NCBI RefSeq assembly: GCF_010119545.1
Contig: NZ_JAAEAA010000015.1
Location: forward strand, 1-64,000
Direction of reading: 5' to 3'
Length of the DNA stretch: 64,000 bases
Source: Pontibacter fetidus
GTDB taxonomy: Bacteria > Bacteroidota > Bacteroidia > Cytophagales > Hymenobacteraceae
In this document: piece after piece, positions 54,704-62,567 of the stretch
Layout: every line of letters begins with the position of its first letter
How positions within the stretch are numbered: position 1 is the stretch's first letter
Notes under the pieces: generated by a model
Told to the model about the DNA's origin: nothing
Seen by the model: the letters and a program-made list of their open reading frames with translations, nothing else
Databases searched by the model: none
Translations under genes and position numbers: made by a program

Positions 54704-54772
54704 GAGTTTAGCCTGTGCAGTCCGGAAAGTGCAGGCATCTGTTTATAGTTTATACTTATACTCCCTGAAACC

Positions 54773-55516
54773 ATGAAAAAACTGCTTTATCTTGTGTTGT
54801 TTATAGTTCCGGTTGCGCTGCTGGCCCAGAACACCAAACTGTTTAAACAGGCTGTAAAGGCTGATAACGTAAAACAAGCTATAGTTAAGTTAGAGATGCC
54901 GGCTGGTGAGCTGCACCTGAAAACCGGTACTACGCAGCTAATAGACGCACAGGTAAACTATAACCAGGCCGGCTGGAAACCTGTTATGAACTATAGCAAA
55001 AGTAACGGCGGCGCCAACCTGACGCTGAAGCAGGAAGAAATCAGCAACAAGGAAAATAACGGCGAAAATAAATGGACCATTAACCTGAATAAAACTATAC
55101 CGCTGCAGTTAGCTGTAAGTATGGGCGCCGGCGAAGCAAACCTGGACCTGAGCAAAAGCCGCCTTGAGAAACTGGAGGTAGAAGCCGGCGCAGTGAGTTG
55201 CAATATAAACCTGGCAGGCAGCGCTGTAAAAACAGCTAAGATCTCGGCAGGTGTTGGCGAACTGAATGTGGATATGTCGGGTAACTGGAACCATAATGCG
55301 ACGGTGGATATTTCGGGAGGCATTGGCGATGTAAAGCTGAAACTACCAAAAGGTACCGGTGTACGCATTAAAGCATCGGGGCTTGGCAGCAGAAACCTGA
55401 ACGGCTTTAGAAAGAATACCGACTACCACCAGAATGCTGCTTTAGGTAAAAGCAAACATACGCTAACTATAAACGTATCCGGTGGCATGGGCAGCCTTAC
55501 TGTAGTAGAAGTATAA
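54773..55516 (+). CDS. Toast-rack/LiaF-like secreted protein
   Basis: The 247-residue protein has a signal peptide (LYLVLFIVPVALLAQ) and repeating beta strands with Gly at regular positions: MPAGELHLKTGTTQLIDAQVNYN, MGAGEANLDLSKSRLEKLEVEAGAVSCNINLAGSAVKTAKISAGVGELNVDMS, and SGGIGDVKLKLPKGTGVRIKASGLG. This is the toast-rack (DUF2154-like) fold, known in LiaF-type cell-envelope sensors. It begins 69 bp after the permease and probably belongs to the export operon. A role as an envelope sensor or accessory is inferred. Confidence 0.8.
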   Translation: MKKLLYLVLFIVPVALLAQNTKLFKQAVKADNVKQAIVKLEMPAGELHLKTGTTQLIDAQVNYNQAGWKPVMNYSKSNGGANLTLKQEEISNKENNGENKWTINLNKTIPLQLAVSMGAGEANLDLSKSRLEKLEVEAGAVSCNINLAGSAVKTAKISAGVGELNVDMSGNWNHNATVDISGGIGDVKLKLPKGTGVRIKASGLGSRNLNGFRKNTDYHQNAALGKSKHTLTINVSGGMGSLTVVEV

Positions 55517-55597
55517 AACACTTGCGGCGCACTGCCTGCTACTATTGCTTAAAACTAACTGCCCGATTTAAAAGCTTCCGTTACCGAACCCAAACCT

Positions 55598-57481
55598 ATG
55601 AAATTAAGAAAACCACTCCTGCTGCTTAGTCTTGGCATTTTACTGGGCTGCTCCTCTGCCAAATCAGTTCAGACCTCCCAGAAATCATCGGAAGACCAGT
55701 ACCACGTAACCATAGACCTGACCAAGGTAAAGGACGACAAAGTACAGGTAACCATGCTGGCACCGGAACTGAAGCAGGAAGAAGTTATTTACAACATGCC
55801 TAAGATTGTGCCGGGCACGTATTCAGTTTCTGATTTCGGGAAGTTTGTTTCTGAATTTACGGCTACAGATAAAAAGGGCCAGAAACTGGCTGTAGAAAAA
55901 CTGGACGTTAACCGCTGGCGCATTAAAAATGCCAACGACCTGCACCAGGTAAGCTACTGGGTAGACGACTCTTTTGACGCCACCCAAAAAAAGGATGTAC
56001 TGTTTGAGCCCGGCGGAACGAACATAGAGGCAGGCAATAACTTTTTACTCAACACCTTTGGTTTTATAGGTTACTTTGAAGGCATGAAAGCACTGCCTTA
56101 CCAGCTAACTATAACCAAACCACAAGATTTTTATGGGTCCACGCCGCTTAAGGTAACTTCCAGCACAGCTACTTCCGACACATACCAGTTACCGGATTAT
56201 GTAACGCTGGCCGACTCGCCGCTGATGTATAACCGCCCCGACACCACCGTACTGGACTTAGGTGAAACCGACGTTTTGGTATCGGTTTACTCGCCAAGCG
56301 GTAATATTAAATCTCAGCCGATTGCCGATAACTTAAAAGAGATACTGGAAGCGCAACGCAGCTACTTGGGTGGCAAACTGCCCGTAGATAAATATGCCTT
56401 CCTGATCTATGTACCGCAAAAAGTGGGCAAATCGGGTTCGTTTGGTGCCCTGGAGCATTCCAATTCATCTGTATACTACCTGCCCGAAATGCCGGAAGCC
56501 CAGTTTAGCAGCACCATGCGCGATGTAGCCGCCCATGAGTTTTTCCATATTGTAACGCCGCTTACTATCCACTCCGAACAGATCGGTAATTTCGATTTTA
56601 TAAACCCGGATATGTCGAAACACCTGTGGCTGTACGAAGGCGTTACCGAATATTTTGCCTCGCATGTGCAGATCTATGAACACATTATGGACCTGGATAC
56701 TTACCTGGACAAGATACAGGAACACATTGCTACCTCCAGGGCCTACTATAACGACACCGTGCCCTTTACAGTGATGAGCGCTAATGTGCTGGGCAAATAC
56801 GAAAAAGAATATGGCAACGTATACCAGAAAGGCGCTTTGATAGGCCTGGTGCTGGATATACGCCTGCGCGAACTATCGCAGGGCAAGTATGGCCTGCGCA
56901 ACCTGATGCAGGACCTGGGCAAAACCTACGGCAAAAACAAGTCTTTTAAGGATGATGAACTGTTTGATAAAATTGCCGAGCTGACCTACCCGGAGATACG
57001 CGAGTTTTTTACCAAGTATGTAGAAGGCAAGCAACCCCTGCCGCTGGAAGAGACCTTTAAAAAAGTAGGTATAAACTATGAGCCCATGTCGAAGCAACTG
57101 GTAAACTCGTATGGCAGCTTTGTGCCGGGTTACGACAGTGAGAGCGGCAGAATTATAGTTGAATCGACGGATGGAATGGATGCTTTTGGTAAAGACCTGG
57201 GCCTGAAAAACGGAGACCAGCTGATAAAATGGAACGGCACCGATATAGCACCAACTAACATCCGCGACCTGATCGGGAAGGAACTACAGGAAATGAAGCC
57301 CGGCGATGAGATAACCGTAACTGTTGGCCGCAAAAATAAATCCAAAGCTATAGAAGAAATAACCCTGAAAGCTAAGGTACGACAAGTGGAGCGCATGGTG
57401 CCCCATTACCTGCAACCAAACCCAGACGCAACTCCTGCCCAGTTAGCACTGCGCTCAGCCTGGTTAAATACAAAAAATTAA
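55598..57481 (+). CDS. M61-family (glycyl aminopeptidase-like) lipoprotein with PDZ domain
   Basis: The 627-residue protein has a lipoprotein signal (LLLSLGILLGC), an N-terminal beta domain, a zinc peptidase domain with HEFFH (His313-Glu314-His317) and the third ligand in the downstream LWLYEGVTEYFASH, and a C-terminal PDZ domain (about 515-600, GRIIVESTDGMDAFGKDLGLKNGDQLIKWNG). It probably cleaves peptides at the outer membrane. It lies 81 bp after the toast-rack gene and may be in the same transcript, although it has no proven tie to export. A terminator follows. Confidence 0.9.
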   Translation: MKLRKPLLLLSLGILLGCSSAKSVQTSQKSSEDQYHVTIDLTKVKDDKVQVTMLAPELKQEEVIYNMPKIVPGTYSVSDFGKFVSEFTATDKKGQKLAVEKLDVNRWRIKNANDLHQVSYWVDDSFDATQKKDVLFEPGGTNIEAGNNFLLNTFGFIGYFEGMKALPYQLTITKPQDFYGSTPLKVTSSTATSDTYQLPDYVTLADSPLMYNRPDTTVLDLGETDVLVSVYSPSGNIKSQPIADNLKEILEAQRSYLGGKLPVDKYAFLIYVPQKVGKSGSFGALEHSNSSVYYLPEMPEAQFSSTMRDVAAHEFFHIVTPLTIHSEQIGNFDFINPDMSKHLWLYEGVTEYFASHVQIYEHIMDLDTYLDKIQEHIATSRAYYNDTVPFTVMSANVLGKYEKEYGNVYQKGALIGLVLDIRLRELSQGKYGLRNLMQDLGKTYGKNKSFKDDELFDKIAELTYPEIREFFTKYVEGKQPLPLEETFKKVGINYEPMSKQLVNSYGSFVPGYDSESGRIIVESTDGMDAFGKDLGLKNGDQLIKWNGTDIAPTNIRDLIGKELQEMKPGDEITVTVGRKNKSKAIEEITLKAKVRQVERMVPHYLQPNPDATPAQLALRSAWLNTKN

Positions 57482-57509
57482 TATAAATAAACTATATTGT
57501 AAAAGTAGA

Positions 57510-57534
57510 AAGGCGCTGTGTACAGCGCCTTTTG
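57510..57534 (+). terminator. Terminator after the M61 peptidase gene
   Basis: AAAGGCGCTGT and ACAGCGCCTTT form an 11-bp stem with a 2-base loop, followed by T and a pyrimidine-rich tract. Confidence 0.75.
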
Positions 57535-57660
57535 CTTTCTATAGTTGTCAGGCGGAGCTACTATAAATCACGTTTTCTTTAAATTCAGGAACTTCTAAAA
57601 CAATAACGCCTGTTGGGTACTTATTCCATAGTCCGGGAATTCGTATTTTCCGGATTTATG

Positions 57661-57668
57661 TATCTTTG
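57661..57668 (+). promoter_or_regulatory. Bacteroidota-type -7 box before TonB receptor 2
   Basis: TATCTTTG matches TAnnTTTG and lies 26 bp before the ATG at 57695. Confidence 0.4.
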
Positions 57669-57694
57669 TGCCTGATTATCAAACTATAACCTGA

Positions 57695-60007
57695 ATGCCC
57701 TTTTCTTTTAGCCGGTATCTTTTTCTGTTATTTTTTGTTCTGTCTGCCAGTATTGGCTTTGCCCAGCAGTACCGGGTAAGCGGGCTTGTAAAGTCGGCTG
57801 CAGCAAACGAGCCCCTGATTGGCGCTACCGTAGCAGTACCTCAATTAAGGCAGGGCACATCTACAAACGCAACCGGGTTTTATAGTTTAACCCTCCCGCC
57901 AGGCACTTATGACCTGCAAACTACCTACATCGGTTACCTGACCACCACTCAAACTATAACCGTTACCAACGCTGACCAAACTATAGACATAACTCTGCAA
58001 CCAACAGAGAACCAGCTAAACGAAGTAGTGGTAGTTGCCAACAGCCTGCAACAGAAACTGACCGAGAACCGCATGAGTGTAGAGCAACTCTCTACCCGCG
58101 AAGCTAAGCTGTTACCTGCCCTTTTTGGGGAAGTGGATCTGATAAAAACATTGCAATTAAAGCCCGGCGTTCAGTCTGGAGGCGAAGGCTCGTCGGGGTT
58201 GTATGTGCGTGGCGGCGGCCCTGACCAGAATTTGGTACTGCTGGATGATGCCGTAATTTACAACCCATCGCACTTATTCGGCTTTTTTAGCGTGTTTAAT
58301 CCGGAGGCTGTGCGCGATGTGGAACTATACAAAGGCGGTTTTCCGGCACAGTTTGGTGGCAGGCTGTCATCAGTACTGGATGTGCGCATGAACGAGGGAA
58401 ATAACGAGCAGCTGCGTACCAGCGGCGGTATTGGCCTTATTTCATCCAGGCTTAGTATAGATGGGCCTGTCGTGAAAGATAAACTAACTTTCCTGGTAGC
58501 GGGCAGGCGCACTTACGTCGATTCGTTTACCCGCGTCATCAACAAACTAAACGAAGATAAAAAAGACTATAACCCGATACCTGACTACTACTTTTACGAC
58601 TTTAATGCCCGCCTAAACTATAAACCAACCCCAAAAGACGAACTGACCTTAAGCGGTTACTACGGCCGCGATTTCTTTGTTTTTAAGGATTCCGGTTTCC
58701 AGTTCTCGTTTGACTGGGGCAACAAAACAGGGGTTATTAACTGGCGCCATAACTATAGTTCGCGGCTGTTCTCAAACACATCGCTTTCGGCAACGGCTTA
58801 CGAGTACCGCATCAAAAACGAGATCGATGTGTTTAGTTTTAACCTGCGCTCCGATGTAAAAGACCTGACCCTGAAAACTGATTACGAGTGGCTGCTGGAT
58901 GATAAACATACGATAAAGTTCGGGGCATCGGGCACCAATCACGCTTTTACGGTGGGGCGCCTAAACTTTTCAAGCGATGATAACAGCCTGAATTTTGGTG
59001 CGGGCAACAACTATAGCGCCAGTGAGTTTGGGGCTTACCTTTCGGATGATTATAAAATAAATGCACTGCTCTCGCTGAACTATGGCCTGCGGGTTTCGGG
59101 GTTTAACAACAAAGGCAAAACCTATTCGGCCCTGGAGCCCCGCGCTGCTGCCAGCTATAATTTAACGGAAAACACGACGCTAAAAGCCAGTTACGCCAGC
59201 ATGATGCAGTACATACACCTGGTAACCAACTCCGGTGCCTCGTTGCCAACTGATATCTGGTTTCCGTCTACGCAACGCGTAAAACCGCAGCGCTCGCAAC
59301 AGGTGGCAGCAGGTGTAAGCAAACTTTTCGGCCAGGGCAAATACCTTATCACTAATGAGGTATACTATAAATGGATGCACCGCCAGATCGATTTCCGGGA
59401 TGGAGCCAATTTGTTTGTAAACGATAGCCTGGAAAATGAATTTCTGTTTGGCAAAGGCGAAAGCTATGGCAACGAACTATACCTGGAGAAAATAAAAGGC
59501 CGCACCACCGGCTGGATCGGCTATACCTTGTCGTGGACCTACCGCCAGTTTGACGAGATAAATGAAGGCCGCCGCTTCCCGACGCGCTACGACCGCCGCC
59601 ACGATGTAAGTGTGGTATTGCTGCACCAGTTAAACGACCGTCTTAGCCTGACGGGCGCATTTGTGTATGGCACCGGCAACGCGTTCTCGTTGCCTGTAGC
59701 GCGCTTTGCTTTCCAGGATGTGGAGCGTAAAGAGCCAACCGTTATCCCCATCTACAGCGACCGAAACAGCTTCCGGCTGGATGCCACGCATCGCCTGGAC
59801 CTGGGTGTAGTCTGGAAGCTTAAACCAAAGCATGGTGAAGCAGATCTTACGTTCAGTGCTTATAATGCCTATAATCGCCGCAACCCATACTTTGTATATT
59901 TTGATGAACTGAAGGACGAGCAGGATGAAAAGACCATCGGCTTCCAGGCCAAACAGGTTTCGCTGTTCCCGGTTATCCCTTCTGTTACTTACAATTTTAA
60001 ATTCTGA
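57695..60007 (+). CDS. TonB-dependent receptor with carboxypeptidase-like N-terminal domain (pair 2)
   Basis: The 770-residue outer-membrane receptor has a signal peptide (FLLFFVLSASIGFAQ), a CarboxypepD-regulatory-like domain (about 26-105), a plug (LFGEVDLIKTLQLKPGVQSGGEGSSGLYVRGGGPDQNLVLLDDAVIYNPSHLFGFF) and a barrel ending in VTYNFKF. The plug matches the receptor at 14450-16804 closely, so the two are paralogues. The last A of its stop codon is also the first A of the DUF4249 start codon, so translation is coupled. Imported ligand unknown. Confidence 0.93.
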   Translation: MPFSFSRYLFLLFFVLSASIGFAQQYRVSGLVKSAAANEPLIGATVAVPQLRQGTSTNATGFYSLTLPPGTYDLQTTYIGYLTTTQTITVTNADQTIDITLQPTENQLNEVVVVANSLQQKLTENRMSVEQLSTREAKLLPALFGEVDLIKTLQLKPGVQSGGEGSSGLYVRGGGPDQNLVLLDDAVIYNPSHLFGFFSVFNPEAVRDVELYKGGFPAQFGGRLSSVLDVRMNEGNNEQLRTSGGIGLISSRLSIDGPVVKDKLTFLVAGRRTYVDSFTRVINKLNEDKKDYNPIPDYYFYDFNARLNYKPTPKDELTLSGYYGRDFFVFKDSGFQFSFDWGNKTGVINWRHNYSSRLFSNTSLSATAYEYRIKNEIDVFSFNLRSDVKDLTLKTDYEWLLDDKHTIKFGASGTNHAFTVGRLNFSSDDNSLNFGAGNNYSASEFGAYLSDDYKINALLSLNYGLRVSGFNNKGKTYSALEPRAAASYNLTENTTLKASYASMMQYIHLVTNSGASLPTDIWFPSTQRVKPQRSQQVAAGVSKLFGQGKYLITNEVYYKWMHRQIDFRDGANLFVNDSLENEFLFGKGESYGNELYLEKIKGRTTGWIGYTLSWTYRQFDEINEGRRFPTRYDRRHDVSVVLLHQLNDRLSLTGAFVYGTGNAFSLPVARFAFQDVERKEPTVIPIYSDRNSFRLDATHRLDLGVVWKLKPKHGEADLTFSAYNAYNRRNPYFVYFDELKDEQDEKTIGFQAKQVSLFPVIPSVTYNFKF

Positions 60008-60813
60008 TGAAACGCATTTTATACCTATACCTGCTGCCGCTTGCCCTGATGTTTGGCTGCAACATGGAGAAAGACATTGAGATACTGCTGCCCGAGCACG
60101 AACCCCAACTGGTAGTAGAATGTTATCTGGAACAAGGCAAACGATTGCAGGCAACTGTGTTTGAGACATCTTCTTATTTTGATGCACCTACCCCACCGCT
60201 TGTGCCGGATGCCGAAGTATACATTACCTTTCGGGGCAAGCGCATTAAGCTGAAATATGAACCAACTACCAGCGCAAGCGGCAAACGCTTTATAACGCAT
60301 ACTTCTACAACCAGAATGTATGGTACGCCGGGCGAAGTATTTGGCATTGAAGTGATAGACGGCAAAGGCCGCAAAGTAACTGGTTTTACGACCATCTTGC
60401 CTAAGGTGCCCATTACCAAAGTAGAGTGGAAGTTTAACGAGAAAGACAAAGCCTATGTGCTTACCTCCTTTCAGGACGACGCCAATGCCACTAACTTTTA
60501 CCGGTACATGACCCATCGCGGCAAGTTCGACAAAGGTTCTTCCAGGGATTTTGCCGCTACTGACGAACTCAACAACGGAAAAACAACTTCTTACGGTTCA
60601 GCTTATGATTATGTAGAAGGCGACACCCTCACACTTACCTTGTACCACATCGAGAAGCAATATTACGACTTCCTGCAATCTACTGACGATGCCAAGAATG
60701 CGAATGGAAACCCCTTCGCGCAGCCTGCCAAAGTAAAGTCATCAGTGCAGGGCGGCATCGGCATTTTCACAAACCTGGTTTACGACCGGGATACGGTTTA
60801 TATCAGTAAGTAA
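60007..60813 (+). CDS. DUF4249 family lipoprotein (pair 2)
   Basis: The 268-residue protein has a lipoprotein signal (LYLLPLALMFGC) and a DUF4249-type domain (LVVECYLEQGKRLQATVFETSSYF) ending NPFAQPAKVKSSVQGGIGIFTNLV, as in the protein at 13531-14430. It starts at the A that ends the receptor stop codon, so it is translationally coupled. The pair probably acts as one unit at the outer membrane. No other genes seem attached; a repeat block follows. Confidence 0.9.
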   Translation: MKRILYLYLLPLALMFGCNMEKDIEILLPEHEPQLVVECYLEQGKRLQATVFETSSYFDAPTPPLVPDAEVYITFRGKRIKLKYEPTTSASGKRFITHTSTTRMYGTPGEVFGIEVIDGKGRKVTGFTTILPKVPITKVEWKFNEKDKAYVLTSFQDDANATNFYRYMTHRGKFDKGSSRDFAATDELNNGKTTSYGSAYDYVEGDTLTLTLYHIEKQYYDFLQSTDDAKNANGNPFAQPAKVKSSVQGGIGIFTNLVYDRDTVYISK

Positions 60814-60880
60814 GGGGTTTGTCAACTATAGTCAGCGGCAAGGAAAGTAGTGGGTTTTATAGTTGGTGTTTATTTCATTC

Positions 60881-60915
60881 CAGCCCTCTCCTAACAGGAG
60901 CGGGAGTGTTTTTTC
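60881..60915. repeat. GC-rich intergenic hairpin repeat, copy 4
   Basis: CCCTCTCCT and AGGAGCGGG form a stem with one changed pair, followed by GTGTTTTTT. A smaller hairpin of the other class lies at about 60970-61010. Confidence 0.6.
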
Positions 60916-61056
60916 CATTTTATCTGTCATCCTGGAAGTATCTTGTGGAAAGCTAGGAGAAGCCTTTGTCATAACACACCCCTACCCCTCTCAAGAGGGG
61001 AATTTTCTGCCTTAGCTATAGTTTGCTTTATGGTTCTATAGTTACAGCCTGTGATC

Positions 61057-61340
61057 GGACAGGTCGCGACCTGTCCCTACGAAAATACTAACACGATCAA
61101 TTCCGAAGCGAGCAAGAACAAACTATAGGTAAGCGGTCAACAGCAGAACGATCACAGTCTTTGGGTTGAGCGCCTCGAGAGGTTCCGGTGCCGTCAGGCA
61201 TTGCGACGTCAGGAGCAAAGGAAGCGAAAGCAGCGCGATGCCCAAAGACGGGCCTCCCGGCCGTGAGGGCACCAAAGCTCATTTGAAACTATAAGCAACT
61301 AAAGCTTCCAGGATTAGAGGAAGTTTGAAAGGAAGGCTTT
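61057..61340 (+). repeat. Long composite intergenic repeat, copy 3
   Basis: This copy has the 20-bp palindrome GGACAGGTCGCGACCTGTCC (61057-61076), the linker with CTATAG, the core (61155-61279) with GTCTTTGGG, GGTGCC, GCATTGCG, GCGCGATGC, CCCAAAGAC, GGCCTCCCGGCC and GGGCACC, and the AAGCTTCCAGGATT segment. Unlike copies 1 and 2 it has no 35-bp hairpin at its end that I can see. The outer and GGTGCC/GGCACC boxes pair perfectly here. The open frame across it resembles that of copy 2 and is not a real gene. Confidence 0.75.
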
Positions 61341-61416
61341 TGACAGAGAAGTACAGGCTTAAACTATAGGACACATAAGATTCCTCGGCTTTGCTCGGAA
61401 TGGCAAATAATGAAAT

Positions 61417-61453
61417 AAAAATGCCTTGACTAAAGGATAGCCAAGGCATTTTT
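61417..61453. terminator. Terminator after the PNP gene
   Basis: AAAAATGCCTTG and CAAGGCATTTTT form a 12-bp stem with a 13-base loop. The stem's own A-run gives T-runs on both strands. It lies 20 bp after the PNP stop. Confidence 0.85.
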
Positions 61454-61472
61454 GTTAATCTATAGTCTCAAC

Positions 61473-62288
61473 TTACTGTAAAGCAATTAACTCACGAATA
61501 AGTCGGGTCATAAGTGGCTCGGCTTTGGCAGCGGCGTCCAGGATATCGCTTAATATAACTTTCTTTATCCTGTCTGGGGTACCCATATCCGTGATAACCG
61601 AAACTGCAAAGCAAGGCATACCCATGTGGCGCGCAGCAATTACTTCCGGCACTGTAGACATACCCACCGCATCAGCACCAATAGTACGGATGTAGCTATA
61701 TTCTGCCAGCGTCTCCAGCATTGGGCCTGGTACAGAAGCATACACTCCTGTACGTATGGTAAAGCCTTCTTTAGCGGCAATTTCTACAGCCTGCTGCACC
61801 ATTTTGTGGTCGTAGGCTTCGCTCATATCCGGGAAGCGTGGGCCGAGTTCATCCAGGTTAGGGCCAAGCAACGGATTTGATGGCTGCAGGTTAATATGGT
61901 CGGTCTGGATCATCAGGTCGCTCACGTTAAAGTCTGGGTTCAGGCCACCGGATGCATTGGAAACAAACAGCTTTTGCACGCCCAGCAATTTCATCACGCG
62001 CACCGGGAAAACCACCTGGTGCATGGTATAACCTTCGTAAAAATGGAAGCGGCCCTGCATTACAATTACACGGCGTCCTGCCAGCGTACCCAAAATAAGC
62101 TTTCCGGAGTGGCTCTCAACCGTAGAAACAGGGAAGTGCGGAATATCGGCATACGACAGGCTGTACTGTACTTCGATCTCTTTTACCAGTGCACCCAAAC
62201 CAGTACCCAGTATAATACCAAACTCAGGGACAAAGTTATCGGTGTTGTTCTGTATGTAAGCTTTCGCTTCGTGTAATTGCTGCATCAT
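61473..62288 (-). CDS. Purine-nucleoside phosphorylase (type I)
   Basis: The 271-residue cytoplasmic enzyme cleaves purine nucleosides with phosphate to base and ribose-1-phosphate in purine salvage. Motifs fit the trimeric PNP type: GIILGTGLGALVKEIE, GRRVIVMQGRFHFYEGYTMHQVVFPVRVMKLLGVQKLFVSNASGGLN and DHINLQPSNPL, with MSTVPEVIAARHMGMPCFAVSVITD. It starts at ATG 62288 (MMQQLHEAK) or the next codon. A terminator lies after it. Confidence 0.93.
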   Translation of the reverse strand: MMQQLHEAKAYIQNNTDNFVPEFGIILGTGLGALVKEIEVQYSLSYADIPHFPVSTVESHSGKLILGTLAGRRVIVMQGRFHFYEGYTMHQVVFPVRVMKLLGVQKLFVSNASGGLNPDFNVSDLMIQTDHINLQPSNPLLGPNLDELGPRFPDMSEAYDHKMVQQAVEIAAKEGFTIRTGVYASVPGPMLETLAEYSYIRTIGADAVGMSTVPEVIAARHMGMPCFAVSVITDMGTPDRIKKVILSDILDAAAKAEPLMTRLIRELIALQ

Positions 62289-62484
62289 GGGCTTAATCTG
62301 TTAATATGCTAATAAGTGAATGTACAAATTTAGATTCAATGAATTTAACAACGCAAAATAGGCGATTTTATAGTTGCTAATAAATGACTTTCATCACAGG
62401 TTTAACGAGAGGAACTATAAACACCACAGCATCAAAACTATAGTTTACGGCAAGTTGCAAAGAATACGTTTAGCTTAAAATAAA

Positions 62485-62514
62485 ACCGCCGCAGCTAACT
62501 ATAGCCACGGCGGT
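62485..62514 (-). terminator. Terminator after sppA
   Basis: ACCGCCG and CGGCGGT form a 7-bp stem with a loop that contains CTATAG; on the minus strand it is followed by TTTTATTTTAAG. It lies about 54 bp after the sppA stop. Confidence 0.7.
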
Positions 62515-62567
62515 CTGTAACCTATATCTGATGAACAATTAAGTTATTCATTCATCAGTCGTTAAAA

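Noticed and set aside
54172-54774. 200-residue antisense frame at the end of the permease gene
   Set aside because: It is the reverse shadow of the permease gene and carries no family motif.
61097-61282. Reading frame of 61 residues on the minus strand within the long repeat
   Set aside because: It is a by-product of the third repeat copy, with no start signal and no protein-like composition.
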